64,000 bases of DNA, taken from contig JAJZDX010000023.1 of assembly GCA_021805865.1 (NCBI GenBank), positions 1 to 64,000 of the forward strand, written 5' to 3'. Of this stretch, positions 54,534 to 64,000 are shown in pieces. The position numbers and the translations under genes were made by a program. This DNA is from Pseudomonadota bacterium. Lineage in GTDB: Bacteria > Pseudomonadota > Gammaproteobacteria > Steroidobacterales > Steroidobacteraceae. The notes beneath the pieces were generated by a model. It made no database searches. It was not told the DNA's origin and saw only the letters and a list, made by a program, of their open reading frames with translations. Every line of letters starts with the position of its first letter. Positions within the stretch are counted from its first letter, which is position 1.

Positions 54534-55303
54534 TAGGGGCGCTGCGCAGCCGCGTCCGCCGGCTGCACGGAAGGTTGCCGGTAGCCGCCGAGGAGTGCGT
54601 GCCAATCCGCATCGGTGAAGCGCTCGGCGGGCAGGCCGTAGGCGATCTTCTCCAGCGAGCGGCGCAGGCGCACCAGATTGCCGTCGCGCCACAGGCCATC
54701 GGCGCGCAGCCGGCAGCGGTCGAAGTCCACGAGGTGGACAGTCTCCTCGCCGAGCAGCACGTTGTGGGCGTTGAGGTCGGCGTGGCAGACGCCCAGGTCG
54801 TGGAAGCGGCGGATGCAGCGGCCGATCGACACCCAGGTGAGCAGCGACAGCGCATCGATGCGCAACGCCTCGACGAGGGACCACGTCGGGGCAAGGCGCT
54901 CGGTGATGATGTCGCCCCGATAGACTCGTCCGTGGCGCACGTAGCGGGCGGCAACCGGCACCGGCACGGGCAGTCCCGCGCGGAGCAGCCGCTGGGTGAG
55001 CGCCCACTCGGCAAAGGGGCGTGTCCGCTCCTCGCCGCGCCACAGGTATCTGTCCTCGAGCAGGCGCGCGGTGAGCCCGCCGCGCTGATAATGGCGCAGG
55101 ACCCAGTCGTGCCCGGCGCTGCGCACGAAGTGGGTCGTCCCACGGCCACGCGCCGTGCCGGCGAGCTCGCCGCGCTGTGCCCAGAACCCCGGCTCGAACC
55201 ACAGGGGGTTGAAATTGCGGGTCAGCGCCGCGTTGTATAGCATGGCGCCCCCCGCAATGGTCAGGCGCTTGACCGAGGGTGCGAGCGGCGGGTGTTCGCT
55301 CAC
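54533..55303 (-). CDS. kdkA: 3-deoxy-D-manno-octulosonic acid kinase
   Basis: 256 aa from a GTG at 55303. Kinase-like fold with HADLNAHNVLL (catalytic loop), DFDRC (metal site) and RNFNPLWFEPGFW near the start, as in KdkA/InaA proteins. It phosphorylates Kdo in LPS that carries a single Kdo. It is 147 bp from the divergent heptosyltransferase gene, so the shared promoter region lies at 55304-55450. Confidence 0.88.
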   Translation of the reverse strand: MSEHPPLAPSVKRLTIAGGAMLYNAALTRNFNPLWFEPGFWAQRGELAGTARGRGTTHFVRSAGHDWVLRHYQRGGLTARLLEDRYLWRGEERTRPFAEWALTQRLLRAGLPVPVPVAARYVRHGRVYRGDIITERLAPTWSLVEALRIDALSLLTWVSIGRCIRRFHDLGVCHADLNAHNVLLGEETVHLVDFDRCRLRADGLWRDGNLVRLRRSLEKIAYGLPAERFTDADWHALLGGYRQPSVQPADAAAQRP

Positions 55304-55450
55304 CGCTTGGTGCTCCCCTTTACGAGATGGAGTCCTTCCGTCGTGCAGCGCCGCTCGCACGGCGCAGCGGGCAAGGAGCCGCTCCCGAGCGCGCGGCAGC
55401 CGTGTAGGGTATCGCGGAAATCGTCTCGACGATTTCCGCCGTTGAACGAG

Positions 55451-56503
55451 ATGTCCCGGATGTTGCCGAAAGACACACCGCCGCGCAGCGTTTGCATCCT
55501 CAGGCTCTCCGCGCTCGGCGACGCCTGCCACGTCGTTCCGGTCGTGCGCACTCTGCAGCAGGTATGGCCGCAAACGCGGCTGACATGGATCATCGGCAAG
55601 GCGGAGGCGCGCTTGATGGGGCTCATCGAGGGGGTGGAGTTTATCACCGTGGACAAGCGGGCCGGGCTGGCGGTGGGCCGGGAGCTGCGCTCCCGCCTCG
55701 CCGGCCGGCGGTTCGACGTCCTGCTGCACATGCAGCTGTCGCTGCGGGCGAGTCTGATCTCCCGCCTGGTGCCGGCGCGGATCCGCCTCGGGTTCGATCG
55801 GCCGAGGGCGCGCGAGCTGCAATGGCTATTCACCAATGCCAGGATCGCGCCCCGAACGCGCGAGCACGTGCTCGACAGCTTTTTCGGCTTCCTCGAGGCG
55901 TTGGGCATCGGCACGCGCGTGCTGCGCTGGGACGTGCCTCTGCCGCAGGAGGCCCTGGCCTACGCGAGGCAGCTGGTTCCCGAGGGGACGCGCACGCTGC
56001 TCATCAGCCCCTGCTCGAGCCACACGCTGCGCAACTGGAGCGCGCAGGGCTACGCGCAGGTGGCCGAGCATGCCGTGCGCCGGCACGGGATGCGGGTCAT
56101 CCTGGCCGGCGGCCCGACCCAGGCCGAGCGTCAAACGGGCGCAGAGATCGAGCGCCTTGCAGGCGTGGCGATGGTCAACCAGATCGGCCGTGACACGCTG
56201 CCGCAGATGCTCGCGCTGCTGAAGCGCGCCACGGTGCTCGTGACCCCGGACTCGGGACCGGCTCACATGGCGACGATGGTCGCGACGCCGGTTATCGGAT
56301 TGTACGCGGCCACCAATCCCGAGCGCAGCGGACCGTATCTCTCGCGCAAGTGGTGCGTGAATGCCTATCCGGAGGCGGCCCGGCGCTTTCGCGGTCGCGA
56401 GCCGCAGCAGCTGCCGTGGGCCGAGAAGATCGAGGAGCCGGGCGTGATGGATCTCATCCGTCCCGGGGCGGTCACCGCCAGGCTCGACGAATTGTTAGCA
56501 TAG
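55451..56503 (+). CDS. Glycosyltransferase family 9 (LPS heptosyltransferase)
   Basis: 350 aa from the ATG at 55451 (another ATG three codons later). GT-B fold with ILRLSALGDACHVVPVVRT at the N-terminus, SPCSSHTLRNWS in the middle, and VTPDSGPAHMAT at the nucleotide-sugar site, all typical of ADP-heptose transferases WaaC/WaaF. It acts on inner-core LPS. Divergent from kdkA-waaA and 9 bp before the DUF6165 gene. Confidence 0.88.
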   Translation: MSRMLPKDTPPRSVCILRLSALGDACHVVPVVRTLQQVWPQTRLTWIIGKAEARLMGLIEGVEFITVDKRAGLAVGRELRSRLAGRRFDVLLHMQLSLRASLISRLVPARIRLGFDRPRARELQWLFTNARIAPRTREHVLDSFFGFLEALGIGTRVLRWDVPLPQEALAYARQLVPEGTRTLLISPCSSHTLRNWSAQGYAQVAEHAVRRHGMRVILAGGPTQAERQTGAEIERLAGVAMVNQIGRDTLPQMLALLKRATVLVTPDSGPAHMATMVATPVIGLYAATNPERSGPYLSRKWCVNAYPEAARRFRGREPQQLPWAEKIEEPGVMDLIRPGAVTARLDELLA

Positions 56504-56512
56504 GGGCGCCTC

Positions 56513-56899
56513 ATGAAAGACATCCTGGTGCCGATCTCCCCCGGGGAGCTGCTCGACAAGATCACCATCCTCAGGATCAAGTCGGCCCGCATCGCCGATG
56601 CTGCCAAGCTCGCCAATGTGCGCCTCGAGCTCGATCTGCTCGAGAGAACGTGGCGCGCGGCGTGCGGGGAGGCCGATGTCGCGGGCGATGAGGGGGCGCT
56701 TCAGGCGGTCAACGAGCGCCTGTGGGACATCGAGGACCGGATCCGGGCGAAGGAGGCCGGACGCAGCTTCGATCAGGAGTTCATCGAGCTCGCGCGCGCG
56801 GTCTACATCGAGAACGACCGGCGCGCGGCGCTCAAGAAGCGCATCAACCTCGCGCTCGGCTCGCGGCTGCTCGAGGAGAAATCCTACAAGGCCTATTAG
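56513..56899 (+). CDS. DUF6165 family protein
   Basis: 128 aa, mostly helical, with coiled-coil-like segments (LANVRLELDLLERTW, VNERLWDIEDRIRAKE). The opening IKDILVPISPGELLDKITIL-type segment (here MKDILVPISPGELLDK) is characteristic of this family, which often lies beside LPS glycosyltransferases. It follows the heptosyltransferase by 9 bp. Function unknown. It converges with tolC (5 bp between ends). Confidence 0.85.
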   Translation: MKDILVPISPGELLDKITILRIKSARIADAAKLANVRLELDLLERTWRAACGEADVAGDEGALQAVNERLWDIEDRIRAKEAGRSFDQEFIELARAVYIENDRRAALKKRINLALGSRLLEEKSYKAY

Positions 56900-56904
56900 G
56901 CGCC

Positions 56905-58365
56905 TCAGCCCTTCGGGGCCGGCGGCGGGGTCATCGCCGAGGGAGTGATCTCCCCGGGCGAGACCGGCACCCGCTTCGTCAACCAGCGATCGATGACCTG
57001 CACCTCGCCGGGACTCAAAATGCCGGCCGCATACTGCAGCTGAATGACGCTGTTGATGTAGCTGTAGCGGCTGGCGGCATAGTTCGTTCTGGCCTGGACC
57101 AGCACGCTCAGGGCGTTCAGGACATCGACTTCGGTCTGGGTGCCGACCTTGTAGCCCGCCGAGGTGGCCTCGTAGGCCGTCTCGCTCGACTTGAGCGCCT
57201 GACGCAGCGCCCGGACGTTGGCGATGCCGGTGATGACCCCCAGGTACGCATCACGGGTCTGCTGCACGGTCGTGCGGGAGGACTCATCGACCGCATCGTT
57301 GGCCGCGATCGACTGGTATTGGGCCTGATGGATGAGCGCCAGGTCGCCGCCGCCGCTGAAGATCGGCATCGAGAGCTCCACGCCGACCTGCCGGTCGTTG
57401 ATGTCGCTGCCGAGGCCGTGGAAAACCTGGCCGAAGACGGTCTCGTTGTTATTGTCGTTGCTGTAGGAGCGGCTGGCCACCAGGCTGATGGTCGGCAGAC
57501 TGTTGCCGAAGGCGGCGCGAACGTTGTACTGGGCCACGTTCGCCCCGAGACGGCTGGCGATCAGGGTCAGGTTCTGCTTGAGCGCGGTGCTGACCCACTG
57601 GCCCTGGCTGGCCGGGGTCGGCATCACGAGCGGCATGTCGCTCCCGGGCTCATCGAGGATCGTGTACTGGCGGCCGGTGATCACTTCGAGCTGGTCCTGG
57701 GCGTTGGCGAGGGTCTGCTTGGCGATGATCACGTTCGCGGCCGCCGTGTCGCGCGCGGCGCGCGCCTGCTCGACGTCGGTGATGGCGATCAGTCCGACCT
57801 TGAAGCGCTCCCGGGCCTGCTGCAGCTGCAGGGTGTACGCCTTGAGGGAGGATTCCTGCGCCTGCAGGGTGTCCACCGCCGAAAGCACGTTGAAGTACGC
57901 GGTCGCGGTGCGCAGGATGAGGGTCTGCGCGGCCTGCTGATAGATCGCCTGCGCCTGGGCCACCTGGCTGTCGGCGGCCTTGAGGTTCATCCAGTCCGTC
58001 CAGGAAAACAGCGGTGCACTGAGGTTGAGGCTCCACTGCTCCCCGTTGGAGTTTTCCGAATATGGCAGATGGAAGACGTATGGAGCTCCTGCCGACGTCG
58101 AGCTGATCGAGCCCTGGGAGCCGGCGGTGTGGTCCCAGGTCTTGCCGGCGGTGCCGGTGAGCTGCGGCAGCAGGGCCGCAAAGGCCTCCGGGCGCGCTTC
58201 GCGGGCGGCCATGTAGATGGCGTGCGCCTGACGGAAGATCGGATCGTGCGCCAGGGCGTCCCGGTACACGCCGACGAGGTTCGTGGCCGAGGCAGTGGCC
58301 GCAAAGCCGAATGCGAGGCCGCCGCAGAGCAGCGCCCGGATGGATTGACGTAGGATGGAACGCAT
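56905..58365 (-). CDS. tolC: TolC-type outer-membrane channel protein
   Basis: 486 aa from the ATG at 58365 with a signal peptide ending ATASA. Two OEP repeats (PF02321) with the long helical pairs QAQAIYQQAAQTLILRTATA and VDVLNALSVLVQARTNYAAS; the tail is Pro-rich. It forms the trimeric exit duct for multidrug efflux and type I secretion. No pump genes are adjacent. The pcm-like gene lies 103 bp upstream in the same direction. Confidence 0.92.
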   Translation of the reverse strand: MRSILRQSIRALLCGGLAFGFAATASATNLVGVYRDALAHDPIFRQAHAIYMAAREARPEAFAALLPQLTGTAGKTWDHTAGSQGSISSTSAGAPYVFHLPYSENSNGEQWSLNLSAPLFSWTDWMNLKAADSQVAQAQAIYQQAAQTLILRTATAYFNVLSAVDTLQAQESSLKAYTLQLQQARERFKVGLIAITDVEQARAARDTAAANVIIAKQTLANAQDQLEVITGRQYTILDEPGSDMPLVMPTPASQGQWVSTALKQNLTLIASRLGANVAQYNVRAAFGNSLPTISLVASRSYSNDNNNETVFGQVFHGLGSDINDRQVGVELSMPIFSGGGDLALIHQAQYQSIAANDAVDESSRTTVQQTRDAYLGVITGIANVRALRQALKSSETAYEATSAGYKVGTQTEVDVLNALSVLVQARTNYAASRYSYINSVIQLQYAAGILSPGEVQVIDRWLTKRVPVSPGEITPSAMTPPPAPKG

Positions 58366-58468
58366 GGTTGTCCGCAAGAACACGCGGGGGCGCGAAAAGT
58401 TGCGTACCGGGTGGCGGTGTGCGCGCGTCATCGGGTTCCCTAGCGCTCCGGCAGGGAGCGTCTGAATC

Positions 58469-59116
58469 TCAGAACGTGAATTCCACAGGCCGTGTCGCAT
58501 CGACGAGCGGATCGATCACGGTCTCGAACAGGCTCTCGGTCGTCCAGGCATCCTCCGACACCCGGCGGATGAGGCGCGCTTCCATGACGGGCGCCTCGCC
58601 GACCACCACGAACAGCCGGCCGCCGACGGCGAGCTGGCTCTGGAAGCGCGGGTCGTAGACCGGCAGGGAGGCCGTGACGGCGATCGCCTCGAAGCGTCCC
58701 TGTGGCTCGTACCGCACGGCATCGCCGGTGAGGACCTCGATGTCCCGCAGGCCGAGCGTGGCGAGGTTCCGGCGGGCCATGCCGGCGAGCTCCGGGAGGA
58801 TCTCGATCGAAAGGACGGCGGCGCTCGCGGCGCGCAGGCAAGCGGTCACGAACCCCGAGCCGGTGCCGATCTCGAACACCCGCTCCGTGCCGCCGAGCTG
58901 CAGAGCCTGCAGCAGCCGGCCGACTACGCTCGGTCGCAGCATGTGCTGGCCGCCGGGCAGGAGCACTTCCATGTCGGCATACGCCAGAAAGCGATACTGG
59001 GGCGGCACGAACGGCTCACGCGGCACCTTGCGCAGCGTGTCGAGGACCCGCTCGTTGAGCACGTCCCAGGCGCGCACCTGATGCTCGATCATCTGTTCGC
59101 GGGCGTTGGCCTGCAT
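58469..59116 (-). CDS. Protein-L-isoaspartate O-methyltransferase family protein (Pcm-like)
   Basis: 215 aa. MIEHQVRAWDVLNERVL start, a shortened active-site region (VPPQYRFLAYADMEVLLPGGQ), SAM motif FEIGTGSGFVTACLR, and the VTASLPVYDPRFQSQLAVGG strand. In true Pcm the loop before the SAM motif reads GQTIS; here it is GQHML, so the substrate may differ. The gene order with tolC is common in proteobacteria. Confidence 0.85.
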   Translation of the reverse strand: MQANAREQMIEHQVRAWDVLNERVLDTLRKVPREPFVPPQYRFLAYADMEVLLPGGQHMLRPSVVGRLLQALQLGGTERVFEIGTGSGFVTACLRAASAAVLSIEILPELAGMARRNLATLGLRDIEVLTGDAVRYEPQGRFEAIAVTASLPVYDPRFQSQLAVGGRLFVVVGEAPVMEARLIRRVSEDAWTTESLFETVIDPLVDATRPVEFTF

Positions 59117-59340
59117 CGGATGGGGCTCCCAATTGGATCGATTGCGTCCCCGAGAATGGGGGAACGGTCAAATTACGGGTTTTCGGGGTTCCTGCCAAGA
59201 CGATTTGCGATGAGATATGGTGAAATCGCGATGGAAGGCGAGGGTCCTTGGGCTATGCTCGAAGCGTCCGGGTTCCGAGGTACGGATATAGATCAATAGG
59301 CCGCGGCGCACTCCGGATGCGCCCGCTCGAGGGAAGCTGA

Positions 59341-61626
59341 ATGTCGATCGGGCCATTAAGCCTCCTGCTGGCGCTTGTTGCGGCGGCGATCTTGTTGCTT
59401 TGGCTCTACCGGTTGCGGCGCCGGGACCTGCGCTCAATCGAGCTCATTTCACGCCACATCGATCACCTCGCCCGCGACGAGCACGGGGGCCGGCTCGAGG
59501 GCGGGGGGGGAGCCGAGGTCACCGCGCTGGTGAGCGCCGTCAATCGGCTGCTCACCCACCCGGCCGATGCCCCTCGCACCACGCCTGATCCCTTCGCTTT
59601 GCTCGGCGAGCGGATCCCACAGGTGGTGCTCGTGCACCGCGAGGCCATCCTGTATGCGAATCGTCAGTTCGGCGCCCTGGTCGGGGAGGATCCCGCGGAC
59701 CTGGTGGGCCGGCCCCTCGCCGAGCTGGTGATGCCGGAGTACGCCGACCTCGTGAAAGAGGCCATCCGCCGCCATCTCATCGGCGAGCCGGCGGCCGATC
59801 GCTACGAGGTCGACGTGTCGGCGGAGGAGGGCGTGATCCGGCTGGAGATCTCCTCCGGACTCATCGACTACATGGGTGGCAGGGCCCTGCTGATGACGGG
59901 CTCGGAAATCATCCCGCCGCAGAGTGCGCAATCGCAGAGCGAGCACAGAGGCGGGACGCGGCCCGCGCATCTCTCGGTGCTCGATCTGCTCGCGGAAGCG
60001 GTCATCGTGACCGATGCCGCCGGCGCCATCACCTACCTCAACGCCTCGGCCGAGCGGCTCTCGGCGACCGCCGCCACACAGGCGCTCGGCAGGGGGATCG
60101 AGGAGATCGTGAGCCTCGTCGATGAGACCGATCGGCGGCTGCTCGTCGAGCCGGTACGCCAGGCGCTCGCGAGCGGCGCGTCCGTGAGCCTCGGCCGGCG
60201 CGCGCTCCTGGTCTCTCGCGCCGACGGCGGGGAGCGCTCGATCGAGCTGTCGGTTTCCCCGGTGCGGGATGCCGCCGGCCAGATCGCCGGGGCGCTCGTG
60301 CTGCTGCACGATGTGTCGGAGTTGCGGGGCATCGCCCGCCAGATGTCCTACCAGGCGACCCACGATGCCCTCACCGGCCTCGTCAACCGTCACGAGTTCG
60401 AGCGGCGGTTGCAGGAGGCCGCCGAGACGGGCCATCGCGGTGACGGCCAGCATGTGTTGTGTTGTCTCGATCTCGATCGCTTCAAGGTGGTCAACGACAC
60501 CAGCGGGCACTTGGCCGGAGACAGCGTGCTGCGCGAGGTGGCCAAGGTGCTGCGCGATGCGGTGCGCGACAGCGACACCGTGGCCCGCGTGGGCGGGGAT
60601 GAGTTCGGAATGCTGCTCATCGGCTGCCCGCTGGAGAAGGCGCGGCAGATCGCCGACGACGTGTGTCACGCGGTCGGGGATCATCGCTTCGTCTGGCGGG
60701 ACAAGATGTTCAATCTCGGGGTGTCCGTCGGGCTGGTGGAAATCTCGCGCGAGAGCGGCACGATCGAGGAGCTGCTCGCCGCAGCGGATTCGGCCTGCTA
60801 CGTCGCGAAGAAGCAGGGCTCGGGCCGCGTGGCCGTGTATTCGGCGCGCGATGAGGCCCTTGCCCGCCACAGCGGCGAGATCCAGTGGCTGCAGAGATTG
60901 CAGAGCTCCCTCAGAGAGAACCGCTTCCAGCTCTACCAGCAGCCGATCGTTCCGGCCTACGGCGATGACGGCGGACCGGCCATGGAGGTGTTCGTGCGCC
61001 TGATTGACGGGGAGGGCGAGGGGATCTCGCCTGCGGAGTTCGTTCGCGCCGCCGAGCGCTATCGGCTGATGGGCCTGGTCGACCGCTGGGTCGTGCAGAC
61101 GACGCTGGCGGCGCTCGGCCGCGGGGTGCTGCACGTGTCTGCCGAGCGTTGCGTGGCCATCAACATCTCGAGTCAGACGCTGAGTGATGAGAGCTTCATG
61201 GAATTCGTGGTCGAGTGTCTCGACAGCACCGGAGTGCAGCCCGGGCAGGTGTGTTTCGAGCTCAGCGAATCGTCCGTGATGGACAACCTCGAGCACGCGC
61301 GGCGCTTCGTCGGCGTGCTGCACGGCATGGGCTGCCGGTTCGCGCTCGATGACTTCGGCTCCGGCGTCGGGTCCTTCTCGAGCCTGCGCAGCCTGCCGAT
61401 GGACTACCTGAAGATCGACGGCTCCTTCATCCGCAACCTCTCGCGCGACTCGGTGAACCAGGCGATGGTCACCGCGATGATCAAGCTGGCCCGCACCCTG
61501 AATTTCAAGGTGATCGCCGAGCAGGTCGAGGACAGCGCCGCGCTCGAGGTGGCGCGGCGCATGGGCGTCGACTACATGCAGGGCTATGCCATCGCCCGGC
61601 CCAAGCCGCTGCCGCTCGCGGCCTGA
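59341..61626 (+). CDS. Membrane-anchored PAS-PAS-GGDEF-EAL protein (c-di-GMP metabolism)
   Basis: 761 aa; RBS GAGGGAAG. One membrane helix (about residues 5-22), PAS domains at about 80-190 and 210-330, intact GGDEF at 418-422, EAL domain from about 520. The EAL triad reads EVF (549-551) instead of EAL/EVL; the downstream metal and catalytic residues look conserved (NIS, ELSES, DDFGSG, LKIDGSF, IAEQVE). It could be bifunctional, or a cyclase with a weak phosphodiesterase. It ends one base before the convergent msrB. Confidence 0.92.
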   Translation: MSIGPLSLLLALVAAAILLLWLYRLRRRDLRSIELISRHIDHLARDEHGGRLEGGGGAEVTALVSAVNRLLTHPADAPRTTPDPFALLGERIPQVVLVHREAILYANRQFGALVGEDPADLVGRPLAELVMPEYADLVKEAIRRHLIGEPAADRYEVDVSAEEGVIRLEISSGLIDYMGGRALLMTGSEIIPPQSAQSQSEHRGGTRPAHLSVLDLLAEAVIVTDAAGAITYLNASAERLSATAATQALGRGIEEIVSLVDETDRRLLVEPVRQALASGASVSLGRRALLVSRADGGERSIELSVSPVRDAAGQIAGALVLLHDVSELRGIARQMSYQATHDALTGLVNRHEFERRLQEAAETGHRGDGQHVLCCLDLDRFKVVNDTSGHLAGDSVLREVAKVLRDAVRDSDTVARVGGDEFGMLLIGCPLEKARQIADDVCHAVGDHRFVWRDKMFNLGVSVGLVEISRESGTIEELLAAADSACYVAKKQGSGRVAVYSARDEALARHSGEIQWLQRLQSSLRENRFQLYQQPIVPAYGDDGGPAMEVFVRLIDGEGEGISPAEFVRAAERYRLMGLVDRWVVQTTLAALGRGVLHVSAERCVAINISSQTLSDESFMEFVVECLDSTGVQPGQVCFELSESSVMDNLEHARRFVGVLHGMGCRFALDDFGSGVGSFSSLRSLPMDYLKIDGSFIRNLSRDSVNQAMVTAMIKLARTLNFKVIAEQVEDSAALEVARRMGVDYMQGYAIARPKPLPLAA

Positions 61627-62058
61627 TCATGCCGGCTCGAATCGCAACGCCACGCCGTTGATGCAGTAGCGCATTCCGGTCGGCTCCGGACCGTCCGCAA
61701 ACACGTGGCCCAGATGTCCGCCGCAGTGCGCGCAATGCACTTCCGTGCGCTTCATGAACAGGCTCCGGTCCTCCCTCGTCCCCAGCGCCTGCGGACGGGG
61801 CTGAAAGAAACTCGGCCAGCCGGTGCCGCTGTCGAACTTGTCCTGCGAGTCGAACAGCGCGGCGCCGCAGCCCGCGCAATGAAACATGCCTTGGCGGTGC
61901 TCGGCGTTGAGTCCGCTGCTGCCGGCCCGCTCGGTGCCGTGTCGGCGAAGTACCCGGTATTGCTCGGCGCTGAGCGCTTGCCGCCATTCGCCGTCGGTCT
62001 TGTGTACTGGAAACTGCTGTGAAGATTCCACGGCGTACCCCGTTGCGCGAGAACCCAC
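61627..62058 (-). CDS. msrB: Peptide-methionine (R)-S-oxide reductase
   Basis: 143 aa from a GTG at 62058; a later GTG may be the true start. Zinc-ligand pairs CAGC and CAHC, FDSGTGWPSF, and the catalytic Cys in RYCINGVAL. It repairs oxidised methionine (R-form) with thioredoxin. Its stop abuts the convergent GGDEF/EAL gene. Confidence 0.95.
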   Translation of the reverse strand: MGSRATGYAVESSQQFPVHKTDGEWRQALSAEQYRVLRRHGTERAGSSGLNAEHRQGMFHCAGCGAALFDSQDKFDSGTGWPSFFQPRPQALGTREDRSLFMKRTEVHCAHCGGHLGHVFADGPEPTGMRYCINGVALRFEPA

Positions 62059-62343
62059 GAATTCAACAGTAACAGTCTGTTACCGGTTCGTCGAGCGGCC
62101 GGGCCATGGGGCGGATTGCCGGACGTCGCCGAGGCGGAAAAGCAACGGCCTGTGCGGGGAAGCAGGCGCTTGCGCATCAAGCGCTTATGAACCTAGACAG
62201 AGTCTCGTGTGGCGAGGTGTCTACGCAGACCAACTCATAACCGGCCGAGGACCAGCAAAATCCCCGGTGCAAGTTGCTCATGGACATGGTATGAAGGACC
62301 TCCATTTCGTTACGAGAGCGAGCGGCAGGGAAGCCAAGAGCCT

Positions 62344-62643
62344 ATGCAGCTTGCCCGTTTATGGTGTGAACACCTCGCCGCGGGCTGTCCCAGCGAACTC
62401 GCCGGAGTCGAGATCGCGGGCAGCGACGCGCGCGCGCTGGATGCCGAGATCACCGCGTGCGCCAGCGCGGTGCTCTGCAGGTCGATGGCGGTCGACGAGC
62501 GCATCGAGCGACGTCTCGCCGAGATCCGGACCGCGTTGATCGGCAAGCAGGCCGAGGCGGATGCGCCGGTGGCCGCGTACTGCGAGCGTCTGAACCGCCT
62601 GGTCAGCGCCATGCTCACCGAGTCGCGCGTCGGCCGGGCGTAA
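62344..62643 (+). CDS. Small hypothetical protein
   Basis: 99 aa if it starts at the ATG at 62344. Mostly helical (ELAGVEIAGSDARALDAEIT, ACASAV, RRLAEIRTALIG), acidic, ending VSAMLTESRVGRA. GC-rich third positions and the helix pattern suggest a real gene, but I do not recognise the family. The frame is open upstream to 62209 with poorer codon use. Confidence 0.5.
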   Translation: MQLARLWCEHLAAGCPSELAGVEIAGSDARALDAEITACASAVLCRSMAVDERIERRLAEIRTALIGKQAEADAPVAAYCERLNRLVSAMLTESRVGRA

Positions 62644-62802
62644 TTTCCTCATCCCCCCGGCCGCTCCCGGCGCCGCGGGCGACGGACCCATCGGCTCTTT
62701 CAACGTGTCAGCCACGCAGGATGCGCGTGCCGGCCGCCGCCGGCTGCTCACCAGGCCCCCTTGCCGCGGTCCGGGCTCTCGGGTGAATGCCGAGCGCACG
62801 TG

Positions 62803-62838
62803 GCAGCCGGCACGTGCATCCACGCAAGTGCCGGCTGC
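62803..62838. repeat. Perfect inverted repeat downstream of hppA
   Basis: GCAGCCGGCAC (62803-62813) and GTGCCGGCTGC (62828-62838), loop 14 nt, 57 bp beyond the hppA stop. No T-run, so it is not a canonical intrinsic terminator; it may protect the 3' end of the mRNA or act as a bidirectional stop between convergent genes. Confidence 0.6.
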
Positions 62839-62894
62839 CCGCGCGAGTCAGTGGGCTCGCCCCGGCCGCAGCGCCGCAGGCGGCCTTGGGCCGG

Positions 62895-64000
<1,106 letters not shown>

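Noticed and set aside
53265-55202. Single 645-aa protein spanning kdkA and waaA
   Set aside because: The upstream part of this frame is antisense-like noise inside kdkA; the GTG at 54533 overlapping the kdkA stop gives a normal 422-aa WaaA.

Overview
The window looks like the chromosome of a GC-rich, aerobic, Gram-negative gammaproteobacterium. The right-hand gene order (purD-purH-fis-dusB-zinc ribbon-prmA-accC-accB-aroQ-tlpA-like-dsbD-cutA next to groESL, then glnE, Kdo genes, tolC, a GGDEF/EAL protein, msrB and hppA) resembles the Nevskiales/Steroidobacterales/Xanthomonadales neighbourhood. That assignment is an inference from gene content, not a phylogeny.

Left part (1 to about 35.9 kb) is an accessory catabolic island. 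Its edges carry decayed mobile or foreign DNA: an ExeA/TniB-like ATPase fragment and an IS110-like remnant on the left, and a Rieske oxygenase fragment and a broken adenine methylase on the right. Between them lie four transcription blocks. Block A (leftward): mttB-like 1, a shrunken ALDH homologue lacking the catalytic Cys, and a 4Fe-4S protein. Block B (leftward): DapA-like lyase, ALDH, FAD amine/amino-acid oxidase, two SDRs, a GlxA-type AraC regulator and a GST. Block C (rightward): TonB-dependent receptor, MFS transporter, MDR oxidoreductase, two enolase-superfamily enzymes, an Ldh/DpkA-like reductase, a trimethylamine-dehydrogenase-like flavoprotein and mttB-like 2, closed by a terminator. 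Block D: a GbdR-like regulator behind a corrinoid-protein pseudogene, facing a second flavoprotein and an AraC regulator.

Best reading: uptake and breakdown of a methylated cyclic amino acid (stachydrine or hydroxyproline-betaine type). The enolase-superfamily enzymes would epimerise or dehydrate, MttB-like and TMADH-like proteins would demethylate, and the FAD oxidase, DapA-like deaminase and ALDH would run a hydroxyproline-type route to 2-oxoglutarate. Six regulators and two families of repeated promoter/operator sequences tie the blocks together. One promoter (TTGACA-16/18-GATAAT with GTCATATTGAC over the -35) occurs in front of both mttB-like 1 and the corrinoid pseudogene, 24 kb apart. 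The substrate is inferred; sugar-acid or other betaine catabolism remains possible.

Right part (36.1 to 64 kb) is core genome: one long leftward series of genes from cutA to purD, with many 1-4 nt overlaps; the heat-shock groESL operon with a sigma32-like promoter and a degenerate CIRCE; glnE; a Kdo/heptose LPS group; tolC; a Pcm-like methyltransferase; a membrane PAS-GGDEF-EAL protein; msrB; and a K+-independent H+-pyrophosphatase that runs off the right edge. No rRNA, tRNA or CRISPR array was recognised.
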